Shown here: piece by piece, positions 11,931 through 23,260 of the stretch
How positions within the stretch are numbered: the stretch's first letter is position 1
How the letters are laid out: each line of letters begins with the position of its first letter
Source of the DNA: Acanthochlamys bracteata
Taxonomy: Eukaryota; Streptophyta; Magnoliopsida; Pandanales; Velloziaceae
Length of the DNA stretch: 64,000 bases
Reading direction: 5' to 3'
Assembly (NCBI GenBank): GCA_019914995.1
Contig: CM034139.1
Coordinates: 2,086,461 to 2,150,460 of the forward strand
Translations under genes and position numbers: made by a program
The notes under the pieces: model-generated
What the model saw: only the letters and a program-made list of their open reading frames with translations
Told to the model about the DNA's origin: nothing
Databases searched by the model: none

Positions 11931-13224
11931 ACTAACCAGAGAACAAGATTTAAGACATCATTACTCTGTCAGAGCTAACACATAATCCACTAACAAAAAC
12001 AGTTGACAGGCAAAAATTTTAGAGTTTTAGACGTCTCGGTAAATACATCTTATAAAAGGCGACTGTAGCTCCCATTCTTATGTTGACCAAATTCGCTAAT
12101 TTGTCACATTATACTATTTGCTCATCTAGAATATTAGTCTATCGCAGTTATTGTAGTTATCCATGCCCCCCCTCACAATTGTTTACTCCAGTGTGAGATC
12201 AATTTAACTGGCCTTGGTGTCAGTCTACATTAGCATTTAGTTTAAGAAATTATGAACATAGACCAAGAGGGAGTGCACAAACCATTTCCAAGGCCTAACA
12301 ACAAGTTTACTATTATGTAACAAAGGCCAACTGGTCTCAAGAGAGCTGCTAAACAAACAAATTAAATTAAATTGAATACAAAAGAGACCCTTCCAGTGAA
12401 AAGTACAAATAAATCAGCTACCAATCCTTAGAAAATTGCTTCATAACTCATGCAACAAGAACATAGCAACAAGCAATCAATGGAGATCAAAGAAAAAAAA
12501 AAAAAAACAAGAAAACAACAACGATAACGGATCAAACAGCAACACAAATTCATCAGGAATGACAGTCACCTTTGCTATAGCTGAATGCTTTATATTCAAA
12601 ACCGAAACAAATCTTCCTCAAGTCTCTATAATGTACTAGAGAAAGCATCAAGGATGGAGTTAAATAAAAAGCCAATAACCTGCTACTCTCCAGAATAAAA
12701 TTAATAAGAGCAGTTTTTGGTTGTATATAAAAGCAATTTATCACATCAATCTCTAGTGAGAAACACTAAACTAAAGTTTCAATTATGTAGAACACCTGGC
12801 TTTTGCATTCAGTCATATGACTATCACTAACAAGGTTACTTTGCAAACCATGGTAACAAAACATTGTCCAAGAAGCTTGCTACAGGAATTATAACTAGAC
12901 ATGCAGTGCCATATGATTTGCTGGACAATGCTCTAAATAGTCCACTATTGCTCATCATGAAGAATAGAATGCCACTACAATTATACTAACGTTAATTATA
13001 GTTCGTCTCAGTTCTACATATTGAATTATCTGTTTCCTTAGAAGTATCCAAAAATACAAAATCTTGTGCTACATTAATGTGGATATATTTGTTGTTAGGA
13101 ATTTCCGGAATGGATTTTCTAGGTTCTCTAGTCCGGTCACTTTATATTGGTTAAACATGCAACTGCTCTTTGCTCATATGCAAAAACCTACATGATGCAG
13201 CATCTTTAAACTGGAAAACACAAA

Positions 13225-13228
<4 letters not shown>

Positions 13229-13258
<30 letters not shown>
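13229..13258. repeat. (AT)15 microsatellite (unit 1)
   Basis: A pure AT run that lies at the same relative position in the three tandem units. It is a clear length polymorphism between copies. Confidence 0.95.
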
Positions 13259-13261
<3 letters not shown>

Positions 13262-13573
13262 ACTACCTCAAAGGAATACTGCATGCTAACTCCAAAATGG
13301 ACATTCTAGAGGAACAACCAAATACAATAAAATCTACTTGACTTGATAAAAGTTTAAATACAAAAGTGCAAAATCTATGCAGAATCTACGACAGCTGCAC
13401 ATAAATGACAAGAACTACAATGTCTACATCTTCCGGGAATGGATTAATCAAATATAGGCTAACCAGTCTTATGACAGATATTAAACACATACAAGAGTGG
13501 AATTCCTCAATTAAACAAACTCCTACAATGTAGTGTTTTACTGAAATTAAACTAAAACTCATAGAGTCCCTAA

Positions 13574-13950
13574 TGGACCTAAACTCCTAAATGCCAAGTG
13601 GATGCAAGGACCCCTTCACCCAGGTCACCATTTAGAAAGTGACCCGGTACAGTGTTTGGCGCCAAGGACACCATTCAGATGGTGCCCTGGCGCCCAGACC
13701 TGCATCCGGTTCCAAACCAGGAACCGAATGCACTAGGGTGCTTACCTCCAGGACATGACATGCTCATGGCTCACACCCAAGGCATGTCTGACAGCCTGCC
13801 ATCGGTCTCCGGAGTGGCCTCCAACTCCAGCGAGGCTGCTCCGACGAATGCAGTCCACCATTTTCCCCTTCTGTTTTCTCTGTTTACTGCCCTTGTACTG
13901 CTTCTCCTTCCTCCATGGCATCCCTGCTCCAATCAGGTACATCATTCATC
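13574..13950. repeat. GC-rich palindromic insert, copy 2
   Basis: Second copy of the insert described at 9,906. The long stem at 13,658-13,694 has two substitutions in its right arm, so pairing is weaker than in copies 1 and 3. The left arm of the preceding short stem is also changed (CAGGTCAC in place of CGGGTCAC). Confidence 0.7.
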
Positions 13951-14264
13951 CATGTCCCTGCATCTGTATTGAAATGCATTAGCAAAGCAAAACTAATGCC
14001 TCAAGCAACTTAAGATGTATTTATCCTAGTAAAAGCTGCGAATACCAAAAAATAGAGCCAGTAAACAGTGAAATTCCATAGCTAATTTACAACACAATGA
14101 CAAACCCCAAAGTCATGAATTCCACAATTTTGTATCTGAAAAGAATTATCCTGCTGAGATCACCAAAAGCTAAATCTTGGTTATTGCGTGCAAGAAATAG
14201 ATGAATACAAAAACGCAATACGAGTGGAACACACCAAGCAATCAAACAGAGATCCTAGGTGTAC

Positions 14265-14393
14265 CTCAAAATTATGAATTGCAACATCCCTCATGACCGC
14301 AACATCTGATGGCATTATTGCACAATATGTTAGAAAAGCGTTGAAAAACATCACACATTTACAAATCCAGAAAATTTTTGATAGTTGCTGCAT
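14265..14393 (-). pseudogene. Open exon-like module, 43 codons (unit 2)
   Basis: Tandem copy of 10,595-10,723. It has the same 129-base length and phase-0 borders (TTGCAG acceptor, GAG|GTACAC donor), and it is open throughout. Several substitutions change amino acids (for example C-RC to C-KC and MFLDAF to MFFNAF) without creating a stop. Confidence 0.45.
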
Positions 14394-14504
14394 CTGCAAT
14401 GGAAGTAAAAAGCAACCATACCAAGTGAAAATTATTATTAAAAAAAATACCATGAGATTAACACTGAAGATGTCAACCTGATAGTCAATGACTTGGAGAG
14501 TTCT

Positions 14505-15600
14505 AACGGAGGCAGTTGATCTTCTAGCCTACAGGACAGACAAAGGGAGGCCAAACAATCGATGTGCAAGAAAACTAATCAGGATACGCAACAAAAAAGG
14601 ATTTTAAGTAGGCAAACTAACTAGCCAATAAAAAGACGCTTGATTCATCAAAAGCACCGAAGAAAGGTTGACTCTGAAGCCAGCACTCAATTGGTTCTTT
14701 TGACATGGAATGAAGTTGTTGTAGATACAGAAATCAATTAGCATGCAAGAAATCATGAATGAAGAACCAAGAGGTCCAACCAAAGAAGAAAACAACTTAG
14801 CTAACAACATGACCAATTGCTTGATCGATTCCCTTGCATCAAACAGAAGTTTGCCTTCCAACTGAACTCCATCTGTTCTTCTTAACCCCAAATAGAAGAG
14901 AACAGGAAAAAAAATCAGCATGTAAGTAACCAAAAAATTCTAGCAGTGTAAACAGATTTGGAAAAGCACCTAACTTAACTAATCAAGTGAAATGACTGCT
15001 TGATTTATTGCCAGCATTGAAGAGAACTCGATCCTCCCACCAGCGCTTGATTCTTTAAATCTGAAGAGAAGGAAAAATAAAAAAATATTTTAGTACCTAA
15101 CAAAACAAAGAAAGCTAAGGAGCTAAACAAGGACTCACAAAGAAGCATGTAAGTGACTACACGATTGATTGCCATGCAAGCACAAATGTAGAACACCTAA
15201 CTGCTACTCGATTAATTCTTTGACCTAAAAGGATAAGAGATATATGAAAAACAATCAGTATCAAGCAGTTAACAGATTATGGATCAAGAAAAGAGTTAAG
15301 AGAAGCAGGAAAATTAACTAAGCATGAAATCTGCTACTTGATTGAATGCCATTCACAAAAAGTCACCCGTCCAAGGAGCACTCTATTGCCTTTTTGCCTT
15401 AGAACAAAGAGGGAGGCAGGATAGATACTCAGTATGGAAGAAAACTAAAAACATTAAGAAGCAGAAGAAGGATTCTGAGAAGAAGGATACTTAACTAAGT
15501 ATGCAACGAGTGCTTTATTGATTGTTCGCAACGAAAAAATGTTGACCACCGAGCACCACTAAGTGCAGCAACATTGGAGAACTGAGAAAGCAAACTAACC
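14505..15600 (-). repeat. Six-monomer ~175-bp array (unit 2)
   Basis: Copy of the array at 10,840-11,930 with the same number and order of monomers. It differs by substitutions and one- to ten-base indels. Confidence 0.85.
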
Positions 15601-16885
15601 AGAGAACAAGATTTAAGACATCATTACTCTGTCAGAGCTAACACATAATCCACTAATAAAAATAGTTGACAGGAATAATTTTAGAGTTTTAGACGTCTCG
15701 GTAAATACATCTTATAAGAGGCGACTGTGAGCTCCCATTCTTATGTTGACCAAATTCGCTAATTTTCTCACATTATACTATTTACTCATCTAGAATATTA
15801 GTCTATCGCAGTTATTGTAGTTATCCATGCCCCCTCAAATTTTTTTCTCCAGTGTGAGATCAATTTAACTGGCCTTGGTGTCAGTTTACATTAGCATTTA
15901 GTTTAAGAAATTATGAACATAGACCAAGATGGAGTGCACAAACCATTTCCAATTCCTAGCAACAAGTTTACTGTTATGTAACAAAGGCCAACTGGTCTCA
16001 AGAGAGCTGCTAAACAAACAAATTAAATTAAATTGAATACAAAAGAGACCCTTTCAGTGAAAAGTACAAGTGCTTCAGCTACCAATCCTTAGAAAATTGC
16101 TTCCGACTCATGCAACAAGAACATAGCAACAAGCAATCAACGGAGATCAAAGAAAAAAAAAAAGGGCGTGAAAGCAACAACGGTAACGGATCAAACAGCA
16201 ACACAAATTCATCAGGAACGACAGTCACCTTTGCTATAGCTGAATGCTTTATATTCAAAACCGAAACAAATCTTCCTCAAGTCTCTATAATGTACTAGAG
16301 AAAGCATCAAGGATGGAGTTAAATAAAAAACCAATAACCTGCTACTCTCCAGAATAAAATTAATAAGAGCAGTTTTTGCTTGTATATAAGCAATTTATCC
16401 ATCAATCTCTAGTGAGAAACACTAAACTAAAGTTTCAATTATGTAGAACACCTGGCTTTTGCATTCAGTCATATGACTATAACTAACAAGGTTACTTTGC
16501 AAACCATGGTAACAAAACATTGCCCAAGAAGCTGGCTACAGGAATTATACCACACATGCAGTGCCATATGATTTGCTGGACAATGCTCTAAATACTCCAC
16601 TATTGCACATCATGAAGAATAGAATGCCACTACAATTATACTAACGTTAATTATAGTTCGTCTCAGTTCTACATATTGAATTATCTGTTTCCTTAGAAGT
16701 ATCCAAAAATACAAAATCTTGTGCTACATTAATGTGGATATATTTGTTGTTAGGAATTTCCGGAATGGATTTTCTAGGTTCTCTAGTCCGGTCACTTTAT
16801 ATTGGTTAAACATGCAACTGCTCTTTGCTCATATGCAAAAATTTACATGATGCAGCATCTTTAAACTGGAAAACACAAAAACAAA

Positions 16886-16924
16886 ATATATATATATATA
16901 TATATCTATATATATATATATATT
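16886..16924. repeat. (AT)n microsatellite (unit 2)
   Basis: The AT run is interrupted by a single C. It is the counterpart of the runs at 13,229 and 20,608. Confidence 0.95.
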
Positions 16925-17232
16925 GCCTAACCTCAAAGGAATACACATATAACTCCAAAATGGACATTCTAGAGGAACAAATACAAATACAATTAAATCT
17001 ACATGACCTGATAAAGTTAAAATAAATTTTCTTTGTACATGATGATGTTCAAACAGCATTCAATCCTATGTCACTGGTTCTTCTAACCTGAAAGGATGAA
17101 AATGACAGCAAATACAAGAAAAACCATGATAATGTAAAACAGCGCAATCACACTGTTCTTCAAGAGAATAAGTTAAATACAAAAAACAACTTAACTGAGA
17201 AGGTAAATGACTGCTTCATTGATGTGCCTTAA

Positions 17233-17420
17233 GGGCCTCTTAGATAGCTAACTAAGGCTAAAACTAATAACTAGATTACTTTGTTAAATCTTCCCTCCTT
17301 CTACTTGGCCATGCTTTTTTATTACACTATAAGCGTTCATACAAGAGTGGAATTCCTCAATTAAACAAACTCCTACAATGTAGTGTTTTACTGAAATTAA
17401 ACTAAAACTCATAGAGTCCC
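17233..17420. mobile_element. Tourist-like MITE, second complete copy
   Basis: Same element as at 9,714-9,902, with TAA flanks at 17,230-17,232 and 17,421-17,423. Its flanks also match those of the first copy, so it was copied by duplication of the surrounding DNA and not by a second insertion. Confidence 0.6.
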
Positions 17421-17423
17421 TAA

Positions 17424-17800
17424 TGGACCTAAACTCCTAAATGCCAAGTGGATGCAAGCACCCCTGCACCCGGGTCACCATTTAGAAAGTGACCCGGTAC
17501 AGTGTTTGGCGCCAAGGACACCATTCAAATGGTGTCCTGGCGCCCAGACCTGCATCTGGTTCCAAACCAGGAACTGAATGCATTAGGGTGCCTACCTCCA
17601 GGACATGCTCATGGCTCACACCCAAGGCATGTCTGACAGCCTGCCATTGGTCTCCGGCGTGGCCTCCAACTCCAGCGAGGCTGCTCCGACGAATGCAGTC
17701 CACCATTTTCCCCTTCTGTTTTCTCTGTTTACTGCCCTTCTACTGCTTCTCCTTCCTCCATGGCATCCCTGCTCCATCAGGTACATCATTCATCCATGTC
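17424..17800. repeat. GC-rich palindromic insert, copy 3
   Basis: Third copy of the insert. Both stems are intact (17,472-17,499 and 17,508-17,544) and match copy 1. It differs from copy 1 by short indels that shift every frame, which argues against a conserved protein. Confidence 0.7.
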
Positions 17801-18106
17801 CCTGCATCTGTATTCAAATGCATTAGCAAAGCAAAAATAATGCCTCAAGCAACTTAAGATGTATTTATCCTGGTAAAAGCTGCAAATACCAGAAAATAGA
17901 GCCAGTAAACAGTGAAATTCCATAGCTAATTTACAACACAATGACAAACCCCAAAGTCATGAATTCCACAATTTTGTATCTGAAAAGAATTATCCTGCAG
18001 AGAAACCAAAAGCAAAATCTTGGTTATTGCGTGCAAGAAATAGATGAATACAAAAACGCAATAGGAGTGGAACACACCAAGCAATAGACAGAGATCCTAG
18101 GTGTAC

Positions 18107-18235
18107 CTGAATATTATGAATTGCAACATCCCTCATGACCACAACATCTGATGGCATTATTGCACAATATGTTAGAAAAGCATCCAAAAACATCACACAT
18201 TTACAAATCCAGAAAATTTCCGATAGTTGCTGCAT
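18107..18235 (-). pseudogene. Open exon-like module, 43 codons (unit 3)
   Basis: Third copy of the 129-base module, open and with intact CAG/GT borders. It differs from unit 1 by very few bases. Confidence 0.45.
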
Positions 18236-18349
18236 CTGCAATGGCAGTAAAAAGCAACCATACCAAGTGAAAATTATTATTAAAAAAAATACCATGAGAT
18301 TAACGCTGAAGATGTCAACCTGATAGTCAATGACTTGGAGAATTTTAGC

Positions 18350-19440
18350 GGAGACAGTTGATCTTCTAGCGTACAGGACAGACAAAGGGAGGCCAAATAA
18401 TAGATGTGCAAGAAAACTAATCAGCATACGCAACAAAAAGAGGATTTGAAGTAGGCAAACTAGCTATCCAATAAAAAGACGCTTGATTTATCAAAAGCAC
18501 CGAAGAAAGGTTGACTCTCAAGCCAGCACTCAATTGGTTCTTTTGACATGGAATGAAGTTGTAGACACAGAAATCAATTAGCATGCAAGAAATCATGAAT
18601 GAAGAACCAAGAGGTCCAACCAAAGAAAGAAGAGAACTTAGCTAACAACATGACCAATTGCTTGATCAATTCCCTTGCATCAAACAGAAGTTTGCCTTCC
18701 AACTGAACTCCATCTGTTCTTGTTAACCCTAAATAAAAGAGAACAGAAAAAAAAATCAGCATGCAAGTAACCCAAAAATTCTAGCAGCGTAAAAAGATTT
18801 GGAAAAGCACCTAACTTAACTAATCAAGTGAAATGACTGCTTGATTTATTGCCAGCATTGAAGAGAACTCGATCCTCCCACCAGCGCTCGATTCTTTAAA
18901 TCTGAAGAGAAGGAAAAATCAAAGTAATTTAGTACCTAACAAAACAAAGAAAGCTAAGGAGCTAAACAAGGACTCACAAAGAAGCAGGTAAGTGACTACA
19001 CGACTGATTGCCATGCAAGGAGAAACGTAGAACACCTAACTGCTACTCGATTAATTCTTTGACCTAAAAGGATAAGAGATATATGAAAAACAATCAGTAT
19101 CAAGCAGGTTAAGAGATTATGGATCAAGAAAAGAGTTAAGAGAAGCAGGAAAATTAACTAAGCATGAAAGCTGCTACTTGATTGAATGCCATTCACAAAA
19201 AGTCACCCGTCCAAGGAGCACTCTATTGCCTTTTTGCCTTAGAACAAAGAGGGAGGCAGGATAGATAATCAGTATGCAAGAAAACTAAAAACATTAAGAA
19301 GCAAAAGAAGGATTCTGAGAAGAAGGAAACTTAACTAAGCATGCAACGAGTGCTTTATTGATTGTTTGCAACGAAAAAAAGTTGACCACCGAGCACCACT
19401 AGTGCAGCAACATTGGAGAACTGAGAAAGCAAACTAACCA
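18350..19440 (-). repeat. Six-monomer ~175-bp array (unit 3)
   Basis: Third copy of the array, with the same layout as units 1 and 2. Landmarks lie near 18,360, 18,537, 18,716, 18,890, 19,050 and 19,225. Confidence 0.85.
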
Positions 19441-20607
19441 GAGAACAAGATTTAAGACATCATTACTCTGTGAGAGCTAACGCATAATCCACTAACAAAA
19501 ACAGTTGACAGGCAAAAATTTTAGAGTTTTAGACGTCTCGGTAAATACATCTTATAAGAGGCGACTGTGAGCTCCCATTCTTATGTTGACCAATTTCGCT
19601 TATTTTGTCACATTATACTATTTACTCATCTAGAATATTAGTCTATCGCAGTTATTGTAGTTATCCATGCCCAAAATTGTTTTCTCCAGTGTGAGATCAA
19701 TTTAACTGGCGTTAGTGTCAGTTTCCATTAGCATTTAGTTTAAGAAATTATGAACATAGACCAAGAGGGAGTGCACAAACCATTTCCAAGGCCTAACAAC
19801 AAGTTTACTATTATGTAACAAAGGCCAACTGGTCTCAAGAGAGCTGCTAAACAAACAAATTAAATTAAATTGAATACAAAAGAGACCCTTCCAGTGAAAA
19901 GTACAAGTGCTTCAGCTACCAATCCTTAGAAAATTGCTTCTGACTCATGCTATATAGCTGAATGCTTTATATTCAAAACCGAAACAAATCTTCCTCAAGT
20001 CTCTATAATGTACTAGAGAAAGCATCAAGGATGGAGTTAAATAAAGAGCCAATAACCTGCTACTCTCCACAATAAAATTAATAAGAGCAGTTTTTGGTTG
20101 TATATAAAAGCAATTTATCACATCAATCTCTAGTGAGAAACACTAAACTAAAGCTTCAATTATGTAGAACACCTGGCTTTTGCATTCAGTCATATGACTA
20201 TCACTAACAAGGTTACTTTGCAAACCATGGTAACAAAACATTGTCCAAGAAGCTTGCTACAGGAATTATTATAACCAGACATGCAGTGCCGTATGATTTG
20301 CTGGACAATGCTCTAAATAGTCCACTATTGCTCATCATGAAGAATAAGATGCCACTACAATTATACTAACGTTAATTATAGTTCGTCTCAGTTCTACATA
20401 TTGAATTATCTGTTTCCTTGAAGTATCCAAAAATACAAAATCTTGTGCTACATTAATGTGGATATATTTGTTGTTAGGAATTTCTGGAATGGATTTTCTA
20501 GGTTCTCTAGTCCGGTCACTTTATATTGGTTAAACATGCAACTGCTCTTTGCTCATATGCAAAAACCTACATGATGCAGCATCTTTAAACTGGAAAACAC
20601 AAATACA

Positions 20608-20632
20608 ATATATATATATATATACATATATG
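20608..20632. repeat. (AT)n microsatellite (unit 3)
   Basis: The shortest of the three corresponding AT tracts, interrupted by one C. Confidence 0.9.
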
Positions 20633-20860
20633 CACTAACCTCAAAGGAATATTGCATGCTAACTCCAAAATGGACATTCTAGAGGAACAACCAAATACAA
20701 TAAAATCTACTTGACTTGATAAAAGTTTAAATACAAAAGTGCAAAATCTATGCAGAATCTACGACAGCTGCACATAAATGACAAGAACTACAATGTCTAC
20801 ATCTTCCGGGAATGGATTAATCAAATATAGGCTAACCAGTCTTATGACAGATATTAAACA

Positions 20861-22952
20861 AACACATATATTTTGACCTATCAATAAAAGTAACTCCCTA
20901 GTTTCTATATCACTACTTACATATAATTTTCTTTCTACTAGATTAAGAATTTACTACAACAATGCAACATTCATAGTTCTTAGACAGTCACCCAATTGGC
21001 ATAATGTCAAAGCTCATCATCCTAAACAATATTCAGAAATAAAGCGCTCAATTGCAATCCAAGATGAAATTAAACATACAGAAATTCATGGAAACTTTTA
21101 ACTTGTTTCATTTCAAGTGACACAACAGCTTCACTTGGTTCCTATATCACTGCCACATTCACATTGCCATCTGCAACCTAAATGGATAAACTAATAAAAG
21201 AAGGAAGCTAATCTCAAAGGAATCAGTAAGAATGCTTCACTCCATAAGATTATTTAATAGATGTTAGGGAGAAGCAACAAGAGACTCCTGTGAGAGATTT
21301 ACTAAACAACAGCATTCACTTGTGTTTAATGGAGGACTCTTGCCCAGCTAGGCAAATGCGAACTAATGCAGGATTCAATGTATACACCTTCCACTAGGAA
21401 TCTTCTACGAAAGAGCATGAAAACAACAAAGAGCAAAAGATCAATCAGCAACATAAATTTAACAGAAATAAGGCTCACCTCTGAACTAGCTAGACGATTT
21501 ATGTTCTCAGGGTAATAACAAATTTTCCTCAGGCCCATATCAAGTACTGGAGAAACATCAAGGATGGAGCCATATAGAAAGTCAGTACCCATGCTAAAGA
21601 AACTAATAAAATCCATTTCTTAAGGTAAAAACACTCTATTGTATTAACTTCAAGTTTCCCCATTATACTAACCAAACAACAAGATTTTGGATTCCAGAAA
21701 TTCAACTCAATTTAGTTCGTAATTTTATTCTACTAATCCAAAAGATGCTATGCCCACTACTAACACAAACCAATCACAGTAAAACTTAAAGAACTCCTAC
21801 TTCTTTCTCACTGAGATTCCAAATTAAATGGTTGCTAATGCACAGAGAAAATAGACATTACATACTTCAGCTACAAAACAGCATGAATAATTAAATCTAG
21901 ATATTGGTCATAAATCAGTTTGATTAATTTTTTATTTAGTGGGAATTCTTGATTGGCTTGATTTTTCTTCAAGGAAAGAAACAAAATTAAAAGAATTAAA
22001 GAACAACACCCTAAGAGTAATGCCTAAACAGCACATAGTCTTTAATAAAAACAAAACTTATGACAGATAGATAAATAATTCCAAAAGACCATGTGAATCT
22101 TGAAAACTGAAAAACGTCAAGTGGCAAAAAGACAATTACTCTTTTACAAATTATGAAGGAAGACTTAACAATGATTGGCAAGGAAAAGAAAATAAAACTA
22201 TGATTCTAATGACATATTACAGCATTTGCGTCTGGTCAGTAATAGATTAAACCTACCTGCTTCCTGTTTGTGACATCCAGTTGTGAATGGCTGATTGTTG
22301 ATACAGAATTGTGACATCACAGTTTAACATTAAATTAAAGAATGAGAACAAAAGCTCATGTGGATGACAACAAACATAAATTAAAAATACAAGAATTTGA
22401 GAATTTGTAAAACAACAACAGTTACTCCCAACTTTGAGAATTTGTAAATAGTGTCCATAATATCAAGGAGAAGATGAATCTTAAACTACACTATATTTTG
22501 ACCTATCAATAAAAGTGATTCCCAGTTTCTTTATCCTACAGGAATGCATCATGCATAGCTCTTACAGAAGAACTAAGCCATTTCCTGGAGCTTTTAGAAA
22601 CAAAGAACCAACCCAAACCACAAACCAACTGAAACCAGTAGCGCACTCGTACATGACGAAGCGCACTTTTAAAACAGAGAATCCCAGGCATTGTTTCAAA
22701 ATTCCTGAACGCTCATTTTGCAAAGAAAAAATTCTTGCACTCAAAAGCAGCAGAAAATATTCTCTGTATCCAAAATACCAACAGAAGAAAAATCTTGCAT
22801 CATCAATTGTTTTCTCACAGCAGCCGCTCAAGAAAATATTAGGGTTTTAACGAAACAAAGAACCAATTGCAACCTTAAACCAACTAAAACCAAGAACCAA
22901 ATAATGAAATTAAAACGAAAGAAAAAGAAAATAGAATCATTTACCCAATCAC
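20861..22952 (-). repeat. Repeat-family segment next to the putative first exon
   Basis: Single-copy arrangement of the same family. 20,900-21,130 matches about 6,930-7,140, and 21,880-22,500 resembles 6,360-6,950 and 44,940-46,700. It ends at a strong donor (GAG|GTGATTGG) of the putative first exon. Apart from the module at 21,479-21,593 no convincing coding stretch is seen; open frames near 22,515-22,996 have lysine-rich, low-complexity composition and look incidental. Confidence 0.55.
21479..21593 (-). pseudogene. Open exon-like module (37-38 codons)
   Basis: On the minus strand the module reads through without a stop from FLYGSILDVSPVLDMG to LRKICYYPENINRL, then GAG|GTGAGC. Aligned with the module at 7,606-7,713, the acceptor CAG has become CAT. 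A TTTAG twelve bases further upstream could serve instead and adds an ATG codon. It is the best-preserved sister of the LRKIC-type modules and the one nearest the putative promoter. Confidence 0.45.
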
Positions 22953-23192
22953 CTCGCCGGCGAACAGAGAAGAACTGGAAGCGGCGATGTTTTTGACGGT
23001 CGAGAAAGAAGACCATTGCCGGTGGAGGGATAAGAGTTGCGGGACAACTGCTACGATTGCCCAATCCGCCGCTGACGACTTCGATCGCCGCCGGTGGAAG
23101 CGTGAGAAAGAATTTAGAGAGACGAGTAGGCGGGAAGAGAGAGAGAGAGAGAGCGCTCTTAATACGACGCTTTCTATTTTTTGTTTTCTGTG
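22953..23192 (-). other. Putative first exon of the minus-strand transcription unit
   Basis: This stretch is markedly GC-rich within AT-rich DNA and carries a CT tract (23,136-23,155) typical of plant 5' leaders. It ends in GGCGAG|GTGATTGG, a good donor site. One minus-strand frame is open for about 75 codons (serine- and arginine-rich, ending SSSSLFAGE) but has no ATG. Another frame has an ATG near 23,023 and is open across the donor. So it is either an untranslated first exon or a short coding start. Its position at the right edge of the repeat block, reading into it, makes it the likely promoter-proximal end. Confidence 0.5.
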
Positions 23193-23260
23193 ATTATTGT
23201 TTCCTTGTTTGCGTTTAAGAGAGATATTATACTATTTAAGAAAGAGAATAAGCGATGCAA
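23193..23260 (-). promoter_or_regulatory. Candidate TATA region for the minus-strand unit
   Basis: On the minus strand TTAAATAGTATAATAT (23,224-23,239) lies about 30-45 bases upstream of the start of the CT-rich leader. Spacing and composition fit a plant TATA promoter. Many A/T-rich words occur by chance here, so this is tentative. Confidence 0.3.

Larger units (their letters stand above)
9823..13490 (-). repeat. Higher-order tandem unit 1 (~3.67 kb)
   Basis: The unit starts at ACAAGAGTGGAATTCCTC, inside the Tourist-like MITE, and the same words restart at 13,491 and 17,341. It contains the GC-rich insert, a 129-base open exon-like module, a six-monomer array and an (AT)n tract in the same order as units 2 and 3. 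The three units differ mostly by substitutions, small indels and microsatellite length, so the amplification is recent relative to the divergence of the wider family. Confidence 0.9.
13491..17340 (-). repeat. Higher-order tandem unit 2 (~3.85 kb)
   Basis: This unit repeats the order of unit 1 and carries extra DNA at its right end (about 17,010-17,340), homologous to 9,535-9,822. Its left border falls inside the MITE: only the MITE's right part (13,491-13,570) is present, joined directly to the end of unit 1. That truncated MITE marks a recombination junction between units. Confidence 0.9.
17341..20860 (-). repeat. Higher-order tandem unit 3 (~3.5 kb)
   Basis: Third copy of the unit. Relative to units 1 and 2 it lacks about 75-120 bases near 19,945, where the poly-A-containing stretch and the AACAGCAACACAAATTC word are missing. 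Similarity to units 1 and 2 stops near 20,860, where unit 1 instead joins unit 2. Confidence 0.9.

Noticed and set aside
13229..13258. (AT)n tract as a matrix-attachment site or replication origin
   Set aside because: It is a simple microsatellite with no supporting motif.
22515..22996. Lysine-rich plus-strand frames opposite the putative first exon
   Set aside because: Composition follows the A-rich strand. The minus strand has the splice donor and leader features.
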